Assembly (NCBI RefSeq): GCF_963677575.1
Contig: NZ_OY782038.1
Coordinates: 1,922,001 to 1,986,000, forward strand
From: an uncultured Draconibacterium sp.
GTDB taxonomy: Bacteria > Bacteroidota > Bacteroidia > Bacteroidales > Prolixibacteraceae
DNA length: 64,000 bases
Reading direction: 5' to 3'
Shown here: in pieces, positions 1 to 7,815 of the stretch
How the letters are laid out: each line of letters begins with the position of its first letter
Numbering within the stretch: position 1 is the first letter of the stretch
Translations under genes and position numbers: made by a program
Notes under the pieces: generated by a model
The model's database searches: none
What the model was told of the DNA's origin: nothing
The model's input: only the letters and a program-made list of their open reading frames with translations

Positions 1-689
1 TCACAAAAAGATAATTCATGAATATTAAAAACAGAATAGTGAGTGCCAACCTGTTCTAAAAAATGAGCATCTGAATTATAAATTAACGAAATTTTATCAC
101 CTAAGTCATAATGTTTTCGAGCATGCTTTTCGCTGGTTTTTCCGGTAATTCCCATGGCATCAAATTCAAGGTCTTTTGGAACAAAACCCAGGTGGCTAAA
201 TAAACCGTTCAACGGCCGGTTAACATGTGCCGGGATAAATATTCCACCCAGCTCGTACACATACTTTTGAACCGAAGAAATACCTTTTTTTAATGCTGAT
301 GTAAGGTAATACGGAACCAACTCCAACACTTTTTCATTAGCATCAACAACCGGCTGATAACCAAAGTGTCCATCGGGATTTGGAATGCGTGTAATGTTTT
401 GCTCCAAATATTGCTGAAACTTATCCAGTTTCTCGTCATCCTCGAAAAAGGCCAGGCAATGCACTTCTTCTTTGGTAGTAATTTCTACGCCGGGAAGTGC
501 CAATATTCCCTTTTCGCGGGCCAAGTCGCGAATTACTTTCGCGTTTAGGGTCGAATTATGATCGGTAATTCCAATAATATGCAATCCTGCCTCCCGGGCT
601 TGCTCCACAATTTTACGCGGAGCCATTTCCAGGTCAGCACAGGGCGAAAGTACGGTATGAATATGTAGGTCGGCCCTGAATTTTTGCAT
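1..689 (-). CDS. PHP-domain metal-dependent phosphoesterase (partial, 3' end outside window)
   Basis: About 229 codons are visible and the C-terminus lies beyond the left edge. The N-terminus carries the PHP signature ADLHIHT (residues about 6-12), then ITDHN near residue 41 and IPAHVNRP further on, which supply metal-binding His and Asp residues. PHP proteins are metal-dependent phosphoesterases; the substrate here is unknown. The ATG at 689 follows the stop of the upstream DRTGG gene by only 4 bp, so it is the last visible member of the leftward operon with the sensory hydrogenase-like gene. PHP proteins of this kind are common members of [FeFe]-hydrogenase-associated clusters, so a role tied to that system is likely but unproven. 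Confidence 0.85.
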   Translation of the reverse strand, partial: MQKFRADLHIHTVLSPCADLEMAPRKIVEQAREAGLHIIGITDHNSTLNAKVIRDLAREKGILALPGVEITTKEEVHCLAFFEDDEKLDKFQQYLEQNITRIPNPDGHFGYQPVVDANEKVLELVPYYLTSALKKGISSVQKYVYELGGIFIPAHVNRPLNGLFSHLGFVPKDLEFDAMGITGKTSEKHARKHYDLGDKISLIYNSDAHFLEQVGTHYSVFNIHELSFC

Positions 690-693
690 CTTA

Positions 694-1026
694 TTACGTT
701 AAGGTAATATATAAATTCCCTGCCATTTCAAATGTGGCTTTGTCGGTTCCCAATACAGGAATTCCTTCTTCGTTACTGCGTTCGAGCGTATCTTCTTCGG
801 GCTCAAAACCCTTTACCAAAATTACTGCTGCCAGCTCTTTCAGCGAGGCAATAGCCATTACATTTTGATGCGTTTGCAGTGTTATCCATACCTGCCCTTC
901 CTGCGCATTTCCCATTACATCGCTCAGCAAATCGGAAACATACCCTCCGGAAATTTCATTGTCTAATCCGGATTCGCCGGAAAAAACTTTTAATCCAAAT
1001 TTTTCAACCAGTTCAGAAACCTTCAT
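694..1026 (-). CDS. DRTGG-domain protein (first of two)
   Basis: A protein of 110 residues made almost wholly of one DRTGG-type domain (pattern GGYVSDLLSDVMG, then ALKELAAVIL-like strands and EGIPVLGT). This domain is known from regulatory parts of CBS/HPr-kinase-like proteins and is thought to bind ligands or partners; it has no catalytic residues. The ATG at 1026 is chosen over a longer upstream frame because a strong GGAGGT Shine-Dalgarno lies just before it. The start overlaps the end of the hydrogenase-like gene by 14 bp, implying translational coupling. A second single-domain DRTGG protein sits two genes upstream, so the two may form a heteromeric module. Confidence 0.8.
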   Translation of the reverse strand: MKVSELVEKFGLKVFSGESGLDNEISGGYVSDLLSDVMGNAQEGQVWITLQTHQNVMAIASLKELAAVILVKGFEPEEDTLERSNEEGIPVLGTDKATFEMAGNLYITLT

Positions 1027-2380
1027 TTCTACCTCCTCTTCTGTTACAGTCAGCGTCAAAACGATTTCTCCCCCAGGCTTTTTCCAGGTTCTTAGTCGCT
1101 TTTTCGATGGTTATTTTTTTCTCGTTTAAGTATCTGTTTTGCAAAAAAATACAATCTGTCATTTTTGCTTTCCCTTGCACCATATCTTCGGCTAGCGCAT
1201 GACAATTGGGTGCCCCGCAACTGCCGCAATCTATTCCCGGAAGCTGACATAAAATCCGTTCAACTTTCTGCATTTTTTCCAATGCTTTCAGGCGATCGGT
1301 ATCCAGGGCAAAAACATACCGGGGTTCAATCGGGTCGGCTTTCATTTTATCTTTTATTCCCAGGCAGCTCACTGCCGAAATATCGATTGATGAAGCATTC
1401 GGATAACGTTTTGATCGTTTTTGCAATCGCTCAACCGTAAGGAAACGGTTGCCTGTAAGCAAAATTCCGCCGGCACATCCCTGGTGACACGATTTCAGTT
1501 CCAGAAAATCGAGCACCGGAACCTCTTCGTTCTCCATGCGTTCCAGAATTTTAACTACGTTGTGGATGCCGTCTACCGCCATCGAATTGCGTTTAAAGTG
1601 TCGTGCCTCGCCACGCGGAAGACTCCACAAAATTCCATCGAGCGTTAGGTTTTTGCGCAATGGAGCCGTATCAGTTTTTTCTTCCTTTTCAATAACCCGC
1701 ATGATGTGATTGTACAAATCACTCATTTTAATCAGGCCATCAACCGCCGATACTTCTTCGCCCAAAGGACGTTTTACAGCAGCCATTTTTGCCGAACAGG
1801 GCGACACATAAAAAGTACCTATTTCTTCGCGTTCAATTCCTTTCTTGCTCAACAGCTCAATGGCATGACAAGCTGCCAAATCGTGAGGTGCTTTTACCGG
1901 AACAATATTATCAACCAATGAAGGATAGCGCGATTGTATTAAACGAACAATGGCCGGACAAAATGACGATATCATCGGTTTATGCGTCGATTTTTCAACT
2001 TCTTGTTTTATCTCATCAATCAACATCCCAATGGGCTGCTCCACCTCAAAGATGTGTGTAAATCCGAGTTTCAAAAGTGCCTCGTAAATTTTCCCTTCGC
2101 TATAAATTTCGGGAAACTGCCCAATCATTACCGCCGGAAAAAGCACCACCCGGTATTTGTATTTATTCAGTTGTTCCAAACTATCGTGCTCTACATAAAA
2201 AGCATCAACCGGACACGCGCGCAGGCAGTTTCCGCAATCCACACAACGATCGGAATTTATATTCGCCACTCCCCCACGTATCCGAATTGCCTCGGTTGGA
2301 CAGGCTTTCATGCAATGCGTGCAGCCCGTACATTTATCCGTGTCAACTGTTATGGCATGATATTTTTCTACAACCTTCAT
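1013..2380 (-). CDS. Sensory-type [FeFe]-hydrogenase-like iron-sulfur protein
   Basis: 455 residues. Two ferredoxin-type [4Fe-4S] motifs come first (Cys17/20/23/27 and Cys46/49/52/56). The hydrogenase large-subunit C-terminal domain follows, with all four H-cluster ligand cysteines in place: SSFCPA (Cys141), PCSAK (Cys195) and SCHQGCAGG (Cys298 and Cys302). A 4Fe-4S domain of the CGSCGAPNC type ends it (Cys378, 385, 388, 393, 410). The first motif has Phe140 where catalytic enzymes have the proton-relay Cys, and the L2/L3 motifs are the short forms seen in sensory or group C/D hydrogenases. The gene therefore more likely senses H2 or redox state than turns over H2 in bulk. It sits in a leftward operon with DRTGG, ATPase and PHP genes. 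Assignment to the hydrogenase-like family is firm; the sensory role is inferred. Confidence 0.88.
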   Translation of the reverse strand: MKVVEKYHAITVDTDKCTGCTHCMKACPTEAIRIRGGVANINSDRCVDCGNCLRACPVDAFYVEHDSLEQLNKYKYRVVLFPAVMIGQFPEIYSEGKIYEALLKLGFTHIFEVEQPIGMLIDEIKQEVEKSTHKPMISSFCPAIVRLIQSRYPSLVDNIVPVKAPHDLAACHAIELLSKKGIEREEIGTFYVSPCSAKMAAVKRPLGEEVSAVDGLIKMSDLYNHIMRVIEKEEKTDTAPLRKNLTLDGILWSLPRGEARHFKRNSMAVDGIHNVVKILERMENEEVPVLDFLELKSCHQGCAGGILLTGNRFLTVERLQKRSKRYPNASSIDISAVSCLGIKDKMKADPIEPRYVFALDTDRLKALEKMQKVERILCQLPGIDCGSCGAPNCHALAEDMVQGKAKMTDCIFLQNRYLNEKKITIEKATKNLEKAWGRNRFDADCNRRGGRNEGF

Positions 2381-2383
2381 CTT

Positions 2384-2794
2384 CTAAAAATTATTTCTGA
2401 AAGTTAAAACTGTTCCCTCTCCTAACTCGCTTTCAATCGTAAATTCATCGGTGTTTCGGTTAATATTTGGCAAGCCCATTCCCGCGCCAAATCCCATATT
2501 CCGAACAGCTTTGGTAGCGGTTGAGTAACCTTCCTGCATGGCTTTTTCTATATCCTCAATACCGGGGCCATTATCCTTAACAATAACAGTAATTCCTGTT
2601 CCGTCGATTTCGGCCAGCATTTTTCCTCCAACAGAGTGAGCAACAACATTAACCTCGGCCTCGTAGATAGCCACCACAATTCGTTTGATCACTTTTGGAT
2701 CAACCTGTAATTGTTTCAGCATTTTTTTTATTCGGCTCGAAGCTCTTCCGGCCTTGCTAAAATCGCCGTTTGCTATGTCAAATTCCAACTTCAT
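2384..2794 (-). CDS. Anti-sigma-factor-type ATP-binding protein (HATPase_c)
   Basis: A protein of 136 residues with a GHKL ATPase fold and no histidine phosphoacceptor. The N box is EAEVNVVAH, the G1 box DNGPGI and the G2 box GFGAGMGL, as in SpoIIAB/RsbW-type kinases that phosphorylate an antagonist protein. The start codon overlaps the stop of the upstream DRTGG gene (TAATG), and the hydrogenase-like gene begins 3 bp after its stop. A SpoIIE-type phosphatase is encoded divergently nearby, so the pair could act as opposing kinase and phosphatase. No STAS-domain antagonist is visible in the window; a DRTGG protein might take that place, which is speculation. Confidence 0.87.
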   Translation of the reverse strand: MKLEFDIANGDFSKAGRASSRIKKMLKQLQVDPKVIKRIVVAIYEAEVNVVAHSVGGKMLAEIDGTGITVIVKDNGPGIEDIEKAMQEGYSTATKAVRNMGFGAGMGLPNINRNTDEFTIESELGEGTVLTFRNNF

Positions 2795-3138
2795 TAATAA
2801 ACGGGGGGCAAACCTTTTTTAAATAATACCCCGCTTGAACGGAAAATAGAATACGGTGTTTCCAACAGAACCAAGCCTGTTTCATTAGCCAGCTCGATCA
2901 TTTCAGGTGTGGCACTTTTGTTTCGTGCCAGCAGCACCACTTCAATGTCGGCCATTTCGGCTGTACGAACAAGCTGTAAATTCGCCAGTCCTGTTATTAA
3001 AAGTATATGTTCCGTATCCAGCGTTAAAACATCGCTCATCAGGTCGGAACTAAAAGCTCTCAGCAAATTGTGGTCTTCTTCGGCATCTCCGGCAACCACT
3101 TTTGCGTTGGTCAAATCAATAATCTCAGATAATTTCAC
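2794..3138 (-). CDS. DRTGG-domain protein (second of two)
   Basis: 114 residues, beginning MKLSEIIDLTNAKVVAG and containing the DRTGG-like segment FSSDLMSDVLTL. It is the first gene of the leftward operon and is paralogous in layout to the DRTGG protein at 694-1026 (ligand- or partner-binding domain, no enzyme motif). Its ATG at 3138 lies about 20 bp downstream of a good minus-strand promoter box (CAAAGATA on the plus strand, 3161-3168), which supports the start. The function is inferred only from the domain and from conserved association with hydrogenase and HATPase genes. Confidence 0.8.
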   Translation of the reverse strand: MKLSEIIDLTNAKVVAGDAEEDHNLLRAFSSDLMSDVLTLDTEHILLITGLANLQLVRTAEMADIEVVLLARNKSATPEMIELANETGLVLLETPYSIFRSSGVLFKKGLPPVY

Positions 3139-3160
3139 TTGGTCAGTTTAAAACTTGGCA

Positions 3161-3168
3161 CAAAGATA
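3161..3168 (-). promoter_or_regulatory. -7 box of the leftward hydrogenase-sensor operon
   Basis: Read on the minus strand the sequence is TATCTTTG, an exact match to the Bacteroidota -7 consensus TAnnTTTG. It lies about 20 bp before the start codon at 3138, leaving a very short leader. No clear TTTG -33 box is seen at the usual distance. Confidence 0.5.
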
Positions 3169-3359
3169 ATTCTACCACTACTTTTTTTTACTGCTGCAAG
3201 TCAAGTTATTCCGAATTTATAATGAATAAAAACAAGCCCTATTTGTCTCTATTTCTGTCGGATCGATTTTCAGAAATCTGTTTTAAAACAATTCCTCAAA
3301 ATATAAAGCGCCTGTGGTTTTATATGCCTCGTAAATTGTGTATTTTTCAGATACAAAAA

Positions 3360-4307
3360 ATGAAAGACCAAACTATGATTTACGATAAAGAATCGTTTCT
3401 AAACAATAATATCGATGATCCTGCCATCCATCAGAAAATTATTGATGCGCTGCCCATACCTATTTTTTACCGCGACACAGAAGGAATTTACCGGATGTGT
3501 AATGCCGCGCACGAAAAATTTACCGGCAAAACAAAGGAACAAATTTTGGGCAAACCGTTACACGAGGTTCATGTAAAAGAAATGGCAGATAAATACCTGG
3601 CACAAGACAAAGAATTAATTGCCAATCCTGATGTTCAGGTGTACAACACACAAGTGCGCCATGGCGACGGGACCTCGCACCATGTTATTTTGAATAAAGC
3701 TGTTATTCGCGATAACGAAAATAAAATTGTTGGAATTGTTGGTTCCATCAACGACATTACCGAATTAAAGAAAACCGAAAAACGCCTGGAAAAAGCGCAG
3801 GAAACCATGCAGGTTTCTTCGCAAATGATACATAAAATTTCTACCGGTATTGTAATGGTCGACAGTAATTTTAAAATTGTAGACTCCAACGAATATTTTG
3901 CCAAACTAATGGGCGAAGACACGGAAGAATTGTACGAAACCATTCCCGGGCTTACCGGTGCCGATGTAAAAGGATTGGTGCCCGACATTATTTACAAAAT
4001 GATATCGAGCGTTCTTACTTCAGGCGATGAATTGGCCGAACGGGATTTAAAATTTCACAATAAACTCATGCATGTTTCGGTACGTACACTTTATAAGAAC
4101 AAGGTAGTTGGTGTGGTATTCCGCGATATGTCGGCACCAATGCTTGTGCAGGATGAGATTATTAATCGTGCACGAAAAATCAATAAACAAAATATTGAGA
4201 CGGTGCAAAAAATCGCCTTTTTAATGGGCGAAAACGCTGCTGAAACAGAAGAACTGTTAAATTCCATAATTGAAACCTATCGCTATGGTGACGACGACAA
4301 ATCCTGA
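3360..4307 (+). CDS. PAS-domain sensor protein (two PAS domains)
   Basis: About 315 residues from the chosen ATG. The first PAS domain spans roughly 24-140 (ALPIPIFYRDTEGIYRMCN, ending SINDITELKKTE), a short coiled linker follows, and a second PAS-like domain spans about 150-270 (STGIVMVDSNFKIVDSNEY to VGVVFRDMS). There is no kinase or DNA-binding domain, so output must come from a partner. An earlier ATG at 3222 would add 46 unusual residues and is less likely. The stop overlaps the start of the SpoIIE phosphatase gene by 23 bp, so PAS input may act directly on that phosphatase. The PAS ligand is unknown. Confidence 0.85.
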   Translation: MKDQTMIYDKESFLNNNIDDPAIHQKIIDALPIPIFYRDTEGIYRMCNAAHEKFTGKTKEQILGKPLHEVHVKEMADKYLAQDKELIANPDVQVYNTQVRHGDGTSHHVILNKAVIRDNENKIVGIVGSINDITELKKTEKRLEKAQETMQVSSQMIHKISTGIVMVDSNFKIVDSNEYFAKLMGEDTEELYETIPGLTGADVKGLVPDIIYKMISSVLTSGDELAERDLKFHNKLMHVSVRTLYKNKVVGVVFRDMSAPMLVQDEIINRARKINKQNIETVQKIAFLMGENAAETEELLNSIIETYRYGDDDKS

Positions 4308-5484
4308 TTACCACGTTGAAATTGAGTTTCAGCAAAAACGCCCCAAAGGCGAAATTGCCTGTGGCGACGTATTTCAGTCAAGTATTATTCGTGAGGAAGG
4401 ACGCACCATTTTAGTATTGAGCGACGGCATTGGCCATGGCATTAAAGCGAGTGTTTTGGCAACGCTAACTTCAACAATGGCATTAAAATATTCGCTACTA
4501 CACACCAAACCAGAAGTAGCCGCGCGCATAATTATGGAAACGTTGCCCAAAAGCAGCGACGGAAAAGAAAGTTATGCCACATTCACCATTATTGAACTGG
4601 ACGATGAGGGACATGTGCGAATTGTGAATTACGACAACCCGGGAATTTTGGTACTCAGAAACGAAGTTGCCATACAAGGTAAAGAATATAACCTGACCAT
4701 CAGAGGTGAAGAAAACCTGGGCAAAGTACTGCATTGCAAAGAGTTTACTGCCCGTAAAGAAGACCGCATAATTTTTATGTCGGACGGCGTTGAACAATCA
4801 GGATTGGGAAACCAACGTTATCCGCTTGGTTGGGGAATAGAAAACATCGAAGATTTTGCGCTGAACCAAATAAAACGAATGCCCGACATTTCGGCCACAA
4901 AGCTGGCACGTAAAATTGTTAACCAGGCAGTTATGAACGACCAGTTTTCGGTTAAAGACGACACCAGCTGCGGCGTAATGTATTTTCGCGAGCCGCGTAA
5001 ATTTATGCTCATTACCGGTCCACCTTTCTACAAAATAAAGGACTTTGATTTTGTTGGCCGAATTCAGAATTTTGATGGTAAAAAAATTATTTGCGGAGGA
5101 ACCACTGCAGAGATTATTGCCCGCGAACTTGACCTCACTGTAGAAATTCAACACGGTAATAAAAATCTGGAAAAGTTACCACCAACTGCAAAAATGCAGG
5201 GTTTTGAAATGGTTACTGAAGGAATTCTTACCTTGGGGAAAGTTGAAGAAATACTAGAGAATTACGACAGCGATACCCGGCTTACAGACAGTACGCCCGA
5301 AGAAATTGTGAAGCTCTTGCTGCAGCACGATTGTATTGATATTATTGTTGGAACCCGGATTAACTGGGCACACCAGGATCCGGAACAACCACTGGAACTT
5401 GAACTTCGCAAATTTGTAGTAAAACGTATTGTTAAACTGCTGATACACAAATTCTTTAAAAAGGTAAAGATCGAATACGTATAA
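4285..5484 (+). CDS. SpoIIE-family PPM serine phosphatase
   Basis: About 399 residues. The N-terminal 240 residues are a PP2C/SpoIIE phosphatase with metal-binding motifs SDGIGHGIKAS and FMSDGVEQSG and a late DDTSCGVM segment. A C-terminal part of about 150 residues (from ITGPPFYKIKDFD) resembles the extension seen on SpoIIE proteins in hydrogenase clusters and has no assigned function. The ATG at 4285 sits inside the end of the PAS gene. A protein-serine phosphatase paired with a HATPase kinase encoded divergently suggests a partner-switching circuit controlled by the PAS protein and perhaps the H-cluster protein. The substrate is not identifiable from the window. Confidence 0.88.
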   Translation: MVTTTNPDYHVEIEFQQKRPKGEIACGDVFQSSIIREEGRTILVLSDGIGHGIKASVLATLTSTMALKYSLLHTKPEVAARIIMETLPKSSDGKESYATFTIIELDDEGHVRIVNYDNPGILVLRNEVAIQGKEYNLTIRGEENLGKVLHCKEFTARKEDRIIFMSDGVEQSGLGNQRYPLGWGIENIEDFALNQIKRMPDISATKLARKIVNQAVMNDQFSVKDDTSCGVMYFREPRKFMLITGPPFYKIKDFDFVGRIQNFDGKKIICGGTTAEIIARELDLTVEIQHGNKNLEKLPPTAKMQGFEMVTEGILTLGKVEEILENYDSDTRLTDSTPEEIVKLLLQHDCIDIIVGTRINWAHQDPEQPLELELRKFVVKRIVKLLIHKFFKKVKIEYV

Positions 5485-5698
5485 TATTCCGGAAAACAAG
5501 AACAGGAATTGGTTGAACAAAGCTGCCCGAATTTCGTACTACTACTGAGGGTCTTCCCCATGATTTGAATAGTTATTCTTTCAAAATAAAAACAAGACCG
5601 GATATGAAACGAGCTTATAAAATATTACATCGTAGTAGATTATTAAAAAAAGTGCGAGTTCCATACTATACCGAAAAAAAATAAACAATTATAATAGT

Positions 5699-6313
5699 AT
5701 GAAAACAATATTTACCATCTTATTCTCGCTTCTGTTTCTCACTTCGTTTGGGCAAATCAAACGTTTTTTAATCCAGGGACAGGTTGTCGATCAGAATGAC
5801 AATCCGGTCAGCGATGTTTATATTGTAAATCTCGACAACCACGAGAAAGATATCAGCCAAAAAAATGGTGTATTTTCCGTTTGGGTTTCACCAAGCGATT
5901 CGCTGGTACTTTCACATATTTCGTATTTCAGAAAAATAGTTTCGGTGCACTCGTTGCTTGTTAATCCAAAGATGGAACTTGTTTCCGAAAATGTAGACAT
6001 TCCTGAAATAGTCGTGTCGCCCGAACAGGTTTCAGAAATGGACAAGGCCAAAGAAAACCTCGCCTTTATGAAAGAATATAGTACGCCAATTAAATTTCGC
6101 ATGGCGGAAGAAGAAAGTGACCCGGTTACAACGATAATGACTGAAAATAACGACTTGATGCGCTCGGAAGCCTCATCGATAAGCATTGCCCGTTTTTCTC
6201 CATCCGAAAATATTGGCAAACTATTCACCCGCTGGAAAAAGAATAATCAATCGGATGACTATTTTTCTACACGTAAAACCCGCGAGGAATTGGAAAAAAA
6301 GAATAATAAGTAA
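5699..6313 (+). CDS. Secreted protein with carboxypeptidase-regulatory-like domain
   Basis: 204 residues. A signal peptide (MKTIFTILFSLLFLTSFGQ) is followed by a CarboxypepD_reg-like beta-sandwich (about 25-100: IQGQVVDQNDNPVSDVYIVN). This fold is common at the N-termini of Bacteroidota outer-membrane receptors, but no barrel or plug follows. The C-terminal half is charged and low in recognisable motifs. About 210 bp upstream hold no gene and nothing else recognisable. Role unknown; probably periplasmic or envelope-associated. Confidence 0.75.
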   Translation: MKTIFTILFSLLFLTSFGQIKRFLIQGQVVDQNDNPVSDVYIVNLDNHEKDISQKNGVFSVWVSPSDSLVLSHISYFRKIVSVHSLLVNPKMELVSENVDIPEIVVSPEQVSEMDKAKENLAFMKEYSTPIKFRMAEEESDPVTTIMTENNDLMRSEASSISIARFSPSENIGKLFTRWKKNNQSDDYFSTRKTREELEKKNNK

Positions 6314-6430
6314 CAAGCACTCAGCCCAGATATTTTCCTGGTTATTTCAACCAGTTTACTCATAATTTACAATGTGTCACAAACTTTTGAATACTCCGAC
6401 TGTTCTTTAGTTGTACATAAATTGTAAAAT

Positions 6431-6967
6431 ATGAAAAAACTAATTCTTATAAACGTATTACTACTGGCTGTAATTACAGCTTTCGGGCAAAGTTCGCTGC
6501 ACGATTTTACCGTGAAAGACATTGAAGGAAATGATTTCGACCTTTCCACATTGAAAGGAAAAAAAGTGTTGGTTGTAAACACTGCATCAAAATGTGGCTT
6601 AACACCGCAGTTTGAACAATTACAAAGCGTGTTTGAGCAATATGGAGGCGATGATTTTGTTATTATTGGATTTCCGGCAAATAATTTTGCTAACCAGGAA
6701 CCCAAAAGCAATGCCGAAATTGTTGAATTTTGCGAGATGAATTACGGAGTTACATTCCCGATGATGTCAAAAATTTCGGTGAAAGGCGATGATATGCACC
6801 CAGTATACCAGTGGCTGACTCAGAAAAGTAAAAATGGTAAACAAGACTCAGAAGTTAGCTGGAACTTTCAGAAATACCTGATCGATGAAAACGGAATGTT
6901 AGTTGATGTAATTGAGCCAAAAGTTAAACCCGATGATGCTAAGATCATTAGCTGGGTAACGAATTAA
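6431..6967 (+). CDS. Glutathione peroxidase-like thiol peroxidase, exported
   Basis: 178 residues: a signal peptide (ending AFGQ near residue 20), then the GPx thioredoxin fold. The peroxidatic region is NTASKCGLTPQ, with Cys in place of selenocysteine; GFPANNFANQEP and WNFQKYLIDENG are the standard GPx motifs. FCEMNYGV carries the second conserved cysteine of thioredoxin-dependent GPx enzymes. It should reduce peroxides in the periplasm using a thioredoxin-like donor. Length fits the family. It is a single-gene unit, followed by the tRNA-like array. Confidence 0.9.
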   Translation: MKKLILINVLLLAVITAFGQSSLHDFTVKDIEGNDFDLSTLKGKKVLVVNTASKCGLTPQFEQLQSVFEQYGGDDFVIIGFPANNFANQEPKSNAEIVEFCEMNYGVTFPMMSKISVKGDDMHPVYQWLTQKSKNGKQDSEVSWNFQKYLIDENGMLVDVIEPKVKPDDAKIISWVTN

Positions 6968-7000
6968 TTCCAGAAATGCATGTATTATAAATACGAAAAA

Positions 7001-7020
7001 AGGCCGACATTTGTCGACCT
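7001..7020 (-). terminator. Hairpin terminator after tRNA-like copy 1
   Basis: The inverted repeat AGGCCGACA / TGTCGACCT with a 2-base loop is followed by a T-run in the leftward direction. Three further copies follow the upstream tRNA or tRNA-like sequences (7357-7376, 7714-7733, 8070-8089), showing that the terminator is part of the repeated unit. Confidence 0.7.
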
Positions 7021-7026
7021 CTTTTG

Positions 7027-7101
7027 TGGGGAGTACTGGATTCGAACCAGTGACCCTCCCGATGCAAATCGGGATGCTCTGAACCAATAAGCTAAAACCC
7101 C
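7027..7101 (-). pseudogene. tRNA-like sequence copy 1 (probable tRNA pseudogene)
   Basis: 75 nt with an intact T-arm (ACTGG TTCGAAT CCAGT) and 3' acceptor strand (ACTCCCC A) identical to the tRNA-Val copies upstream. The 5' acceptor strand (GGGGTTT) mispairs at positions 5 and 6, and the anticodon arm is a 5-bp stem with an 8-nt loop (ATTTGCAT) instead of 7. The normal Val anticodon arm has been replaced by a TCCCGAT/ATCGGGA hairpin (7057-7074). The 5' end overlaps the 3' end of a GIY-YIG ORF. Decoding ability is doubtful; a frameshift-type 8-nt loop is possible but unproven. Confidence 0.6.
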
Positions 7102-7337
7102 TCTATCAATTTCAGAATTGCACTTCTACTTTTCCAGTTTTTAAGTTGCATTTCACGTTTAATTGCATCACTTTTTTCTCCAAAAGTTTCATAATATTTT
7201 AACTCCCATGGTTTCCCGGTTGACGTAAATCCTTTGTTAGATGAGTTATGACGCTGCAAGCGTCCTTCAACATCACTTGTAGAACCAATATAGAATTTAT
7301 TTAGTTTCTCTGAATACAAAATATAACAGTAATACAT
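7092..7337 (-). CDS. Small GIY-YIG nuclease-domain protein, copy 1
   Basis: 81 residues, a bare GIY-YIG domain: YYCYILYSEKLNKFYIG (GIY and YIG strands), conserved Arg in RLQRHN and the late Glu of KREMQL. Proteins of this minimal family are common in Bacteroidota; the fold cuts DNA, but the target is not known. The ATG lies about 20 bp downstream of the terminator hairpin of the preceding tRNA-like sequence, and its TAG stop is formed by positions 8-10 of the next tRNA-like sequence. It is the only copy of three with an intact ATG and full frame, so it is the likely functional one. Confidence 0.75.
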   Translation of the reverse strand: MYYCYILYSEKLNKFYIGSTSDVEGRLQRHNSSNKGFTSTGKPWELKYYETFGEKSDAIKREMQLKNWKSRSAILKLIEGF

Positions 7338-7382
7338 GATATTAAAATACGAAAAAAGGCCGACATTTGTCGACCTTTTTTG

Positions 7383-7458
7383 TGGGGAGTACTGGATTCG
7401 AACCAGTGACCCTCCCGATACAAATCGGGATGATCTGAACCAACTAAGCTAAAACTCC
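7383..7458 (-). pseudogene. tRNA-like sequence copy 2 (probable tRNA pseudogene)
   Basis: 76 nt, with T-arm and 3' acceptor strand identical to tRNA-Val. The 5' strand GGAGTTT mispairs at three positions, the D-stem has one mismatch (GCTT/GATC), and the anticodon arm is the 7-bp TCCCGAT/ATCGGGA hairpin (7413-7430) with ACAA on the plus strand. The 5' end overlaps the stop of GIY-YIG copy 2. Probably not a working tRNA. Confidence 0.6.
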
Positions 7459-7709
7459 TCTATCAATTTCAGAATTGCACTTCTGCTTTTCCATTTTTTA
7501 AGTTGCGCTTCGCGTTTTATTGCTTCACTTTTTTCCTCAAAAGCTTCATAATATTCTAACTTCCACGGTTTTCCAGTTGATGTAAATCCTCTATTTGAAT
7601 TATTATGTCGTTGTAAACGACCTTTCACGTCTCCCGTAAAACCAATATAGAATTTATCTAGTTTCTCTGAATACAGAATGTAACAGTAATACTTGACATT
7701 AAAATACAA
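7449..7709 (-). CDS. Small GIY-YIG nuclease-domain protein, copy 2 (start codon damaged)
   Basis: The GIY-YIG domain is complete (YYCYILYSEKLDKFYIG, RLQRHNNS, EAIKREAQL) and about 86 residues long if a TTG at 7709 is used. The ATG that starts copies 1 and 3 is changed here to AAG (Lys in MYFNVKYYC), so translation would need the upstream TTG or another weak start. The protein may be poorly made or not made. Its 3' end is again inside a tRNA-like sequence. Confidence 0.55.
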   Translation of the reverse strand: MYFNVKYYCYILYSEKLDKFYIGFTGDVKGRLQRHNNSNRGFTSTGKPWKLEYYEAFEEKSEAIKREAQLKKWKSRSAILKLIEEF

Positions 7710-7739
7710 AAAAAGGCCGACTTTTGTCGACCTTCTTTG

Positions 7740-7815
7740 TGGGGAGTACTGGATTCGAACCAGTGACCCTCCCGATACAAATCGGGATGATCTGAACCAA
7801 CTAAGCTAAAACTCC
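7740..7815 (-). pseudogene. tRNA-like sequence copy 3 (probable tRNA pseudogene)
   Basis: 76 nt, the same as tRNA-like copy 2 by eye, including the TCCCGAT/ATCGGGA anticodon-arm hairpin (7770-7787) and the mispaired 5' acceptor strand. Its 5' part overlaps the end of the broken GIY-YIG copy 3. Confidence 0.6.

Noticed and set aside
1982..2407. Plus-strand frame of 141 residues opposite the hydrogenase-like gene
   Set aside because: Shadow of the real gene, with composition of reversed coding sequence and no domain.
3222..3359. 46-residue N-terminal extension of the PAS protein
   Set aside because: Basic, irregular residues with no domain; the ATG at 3360 directly precedes the PAS region.
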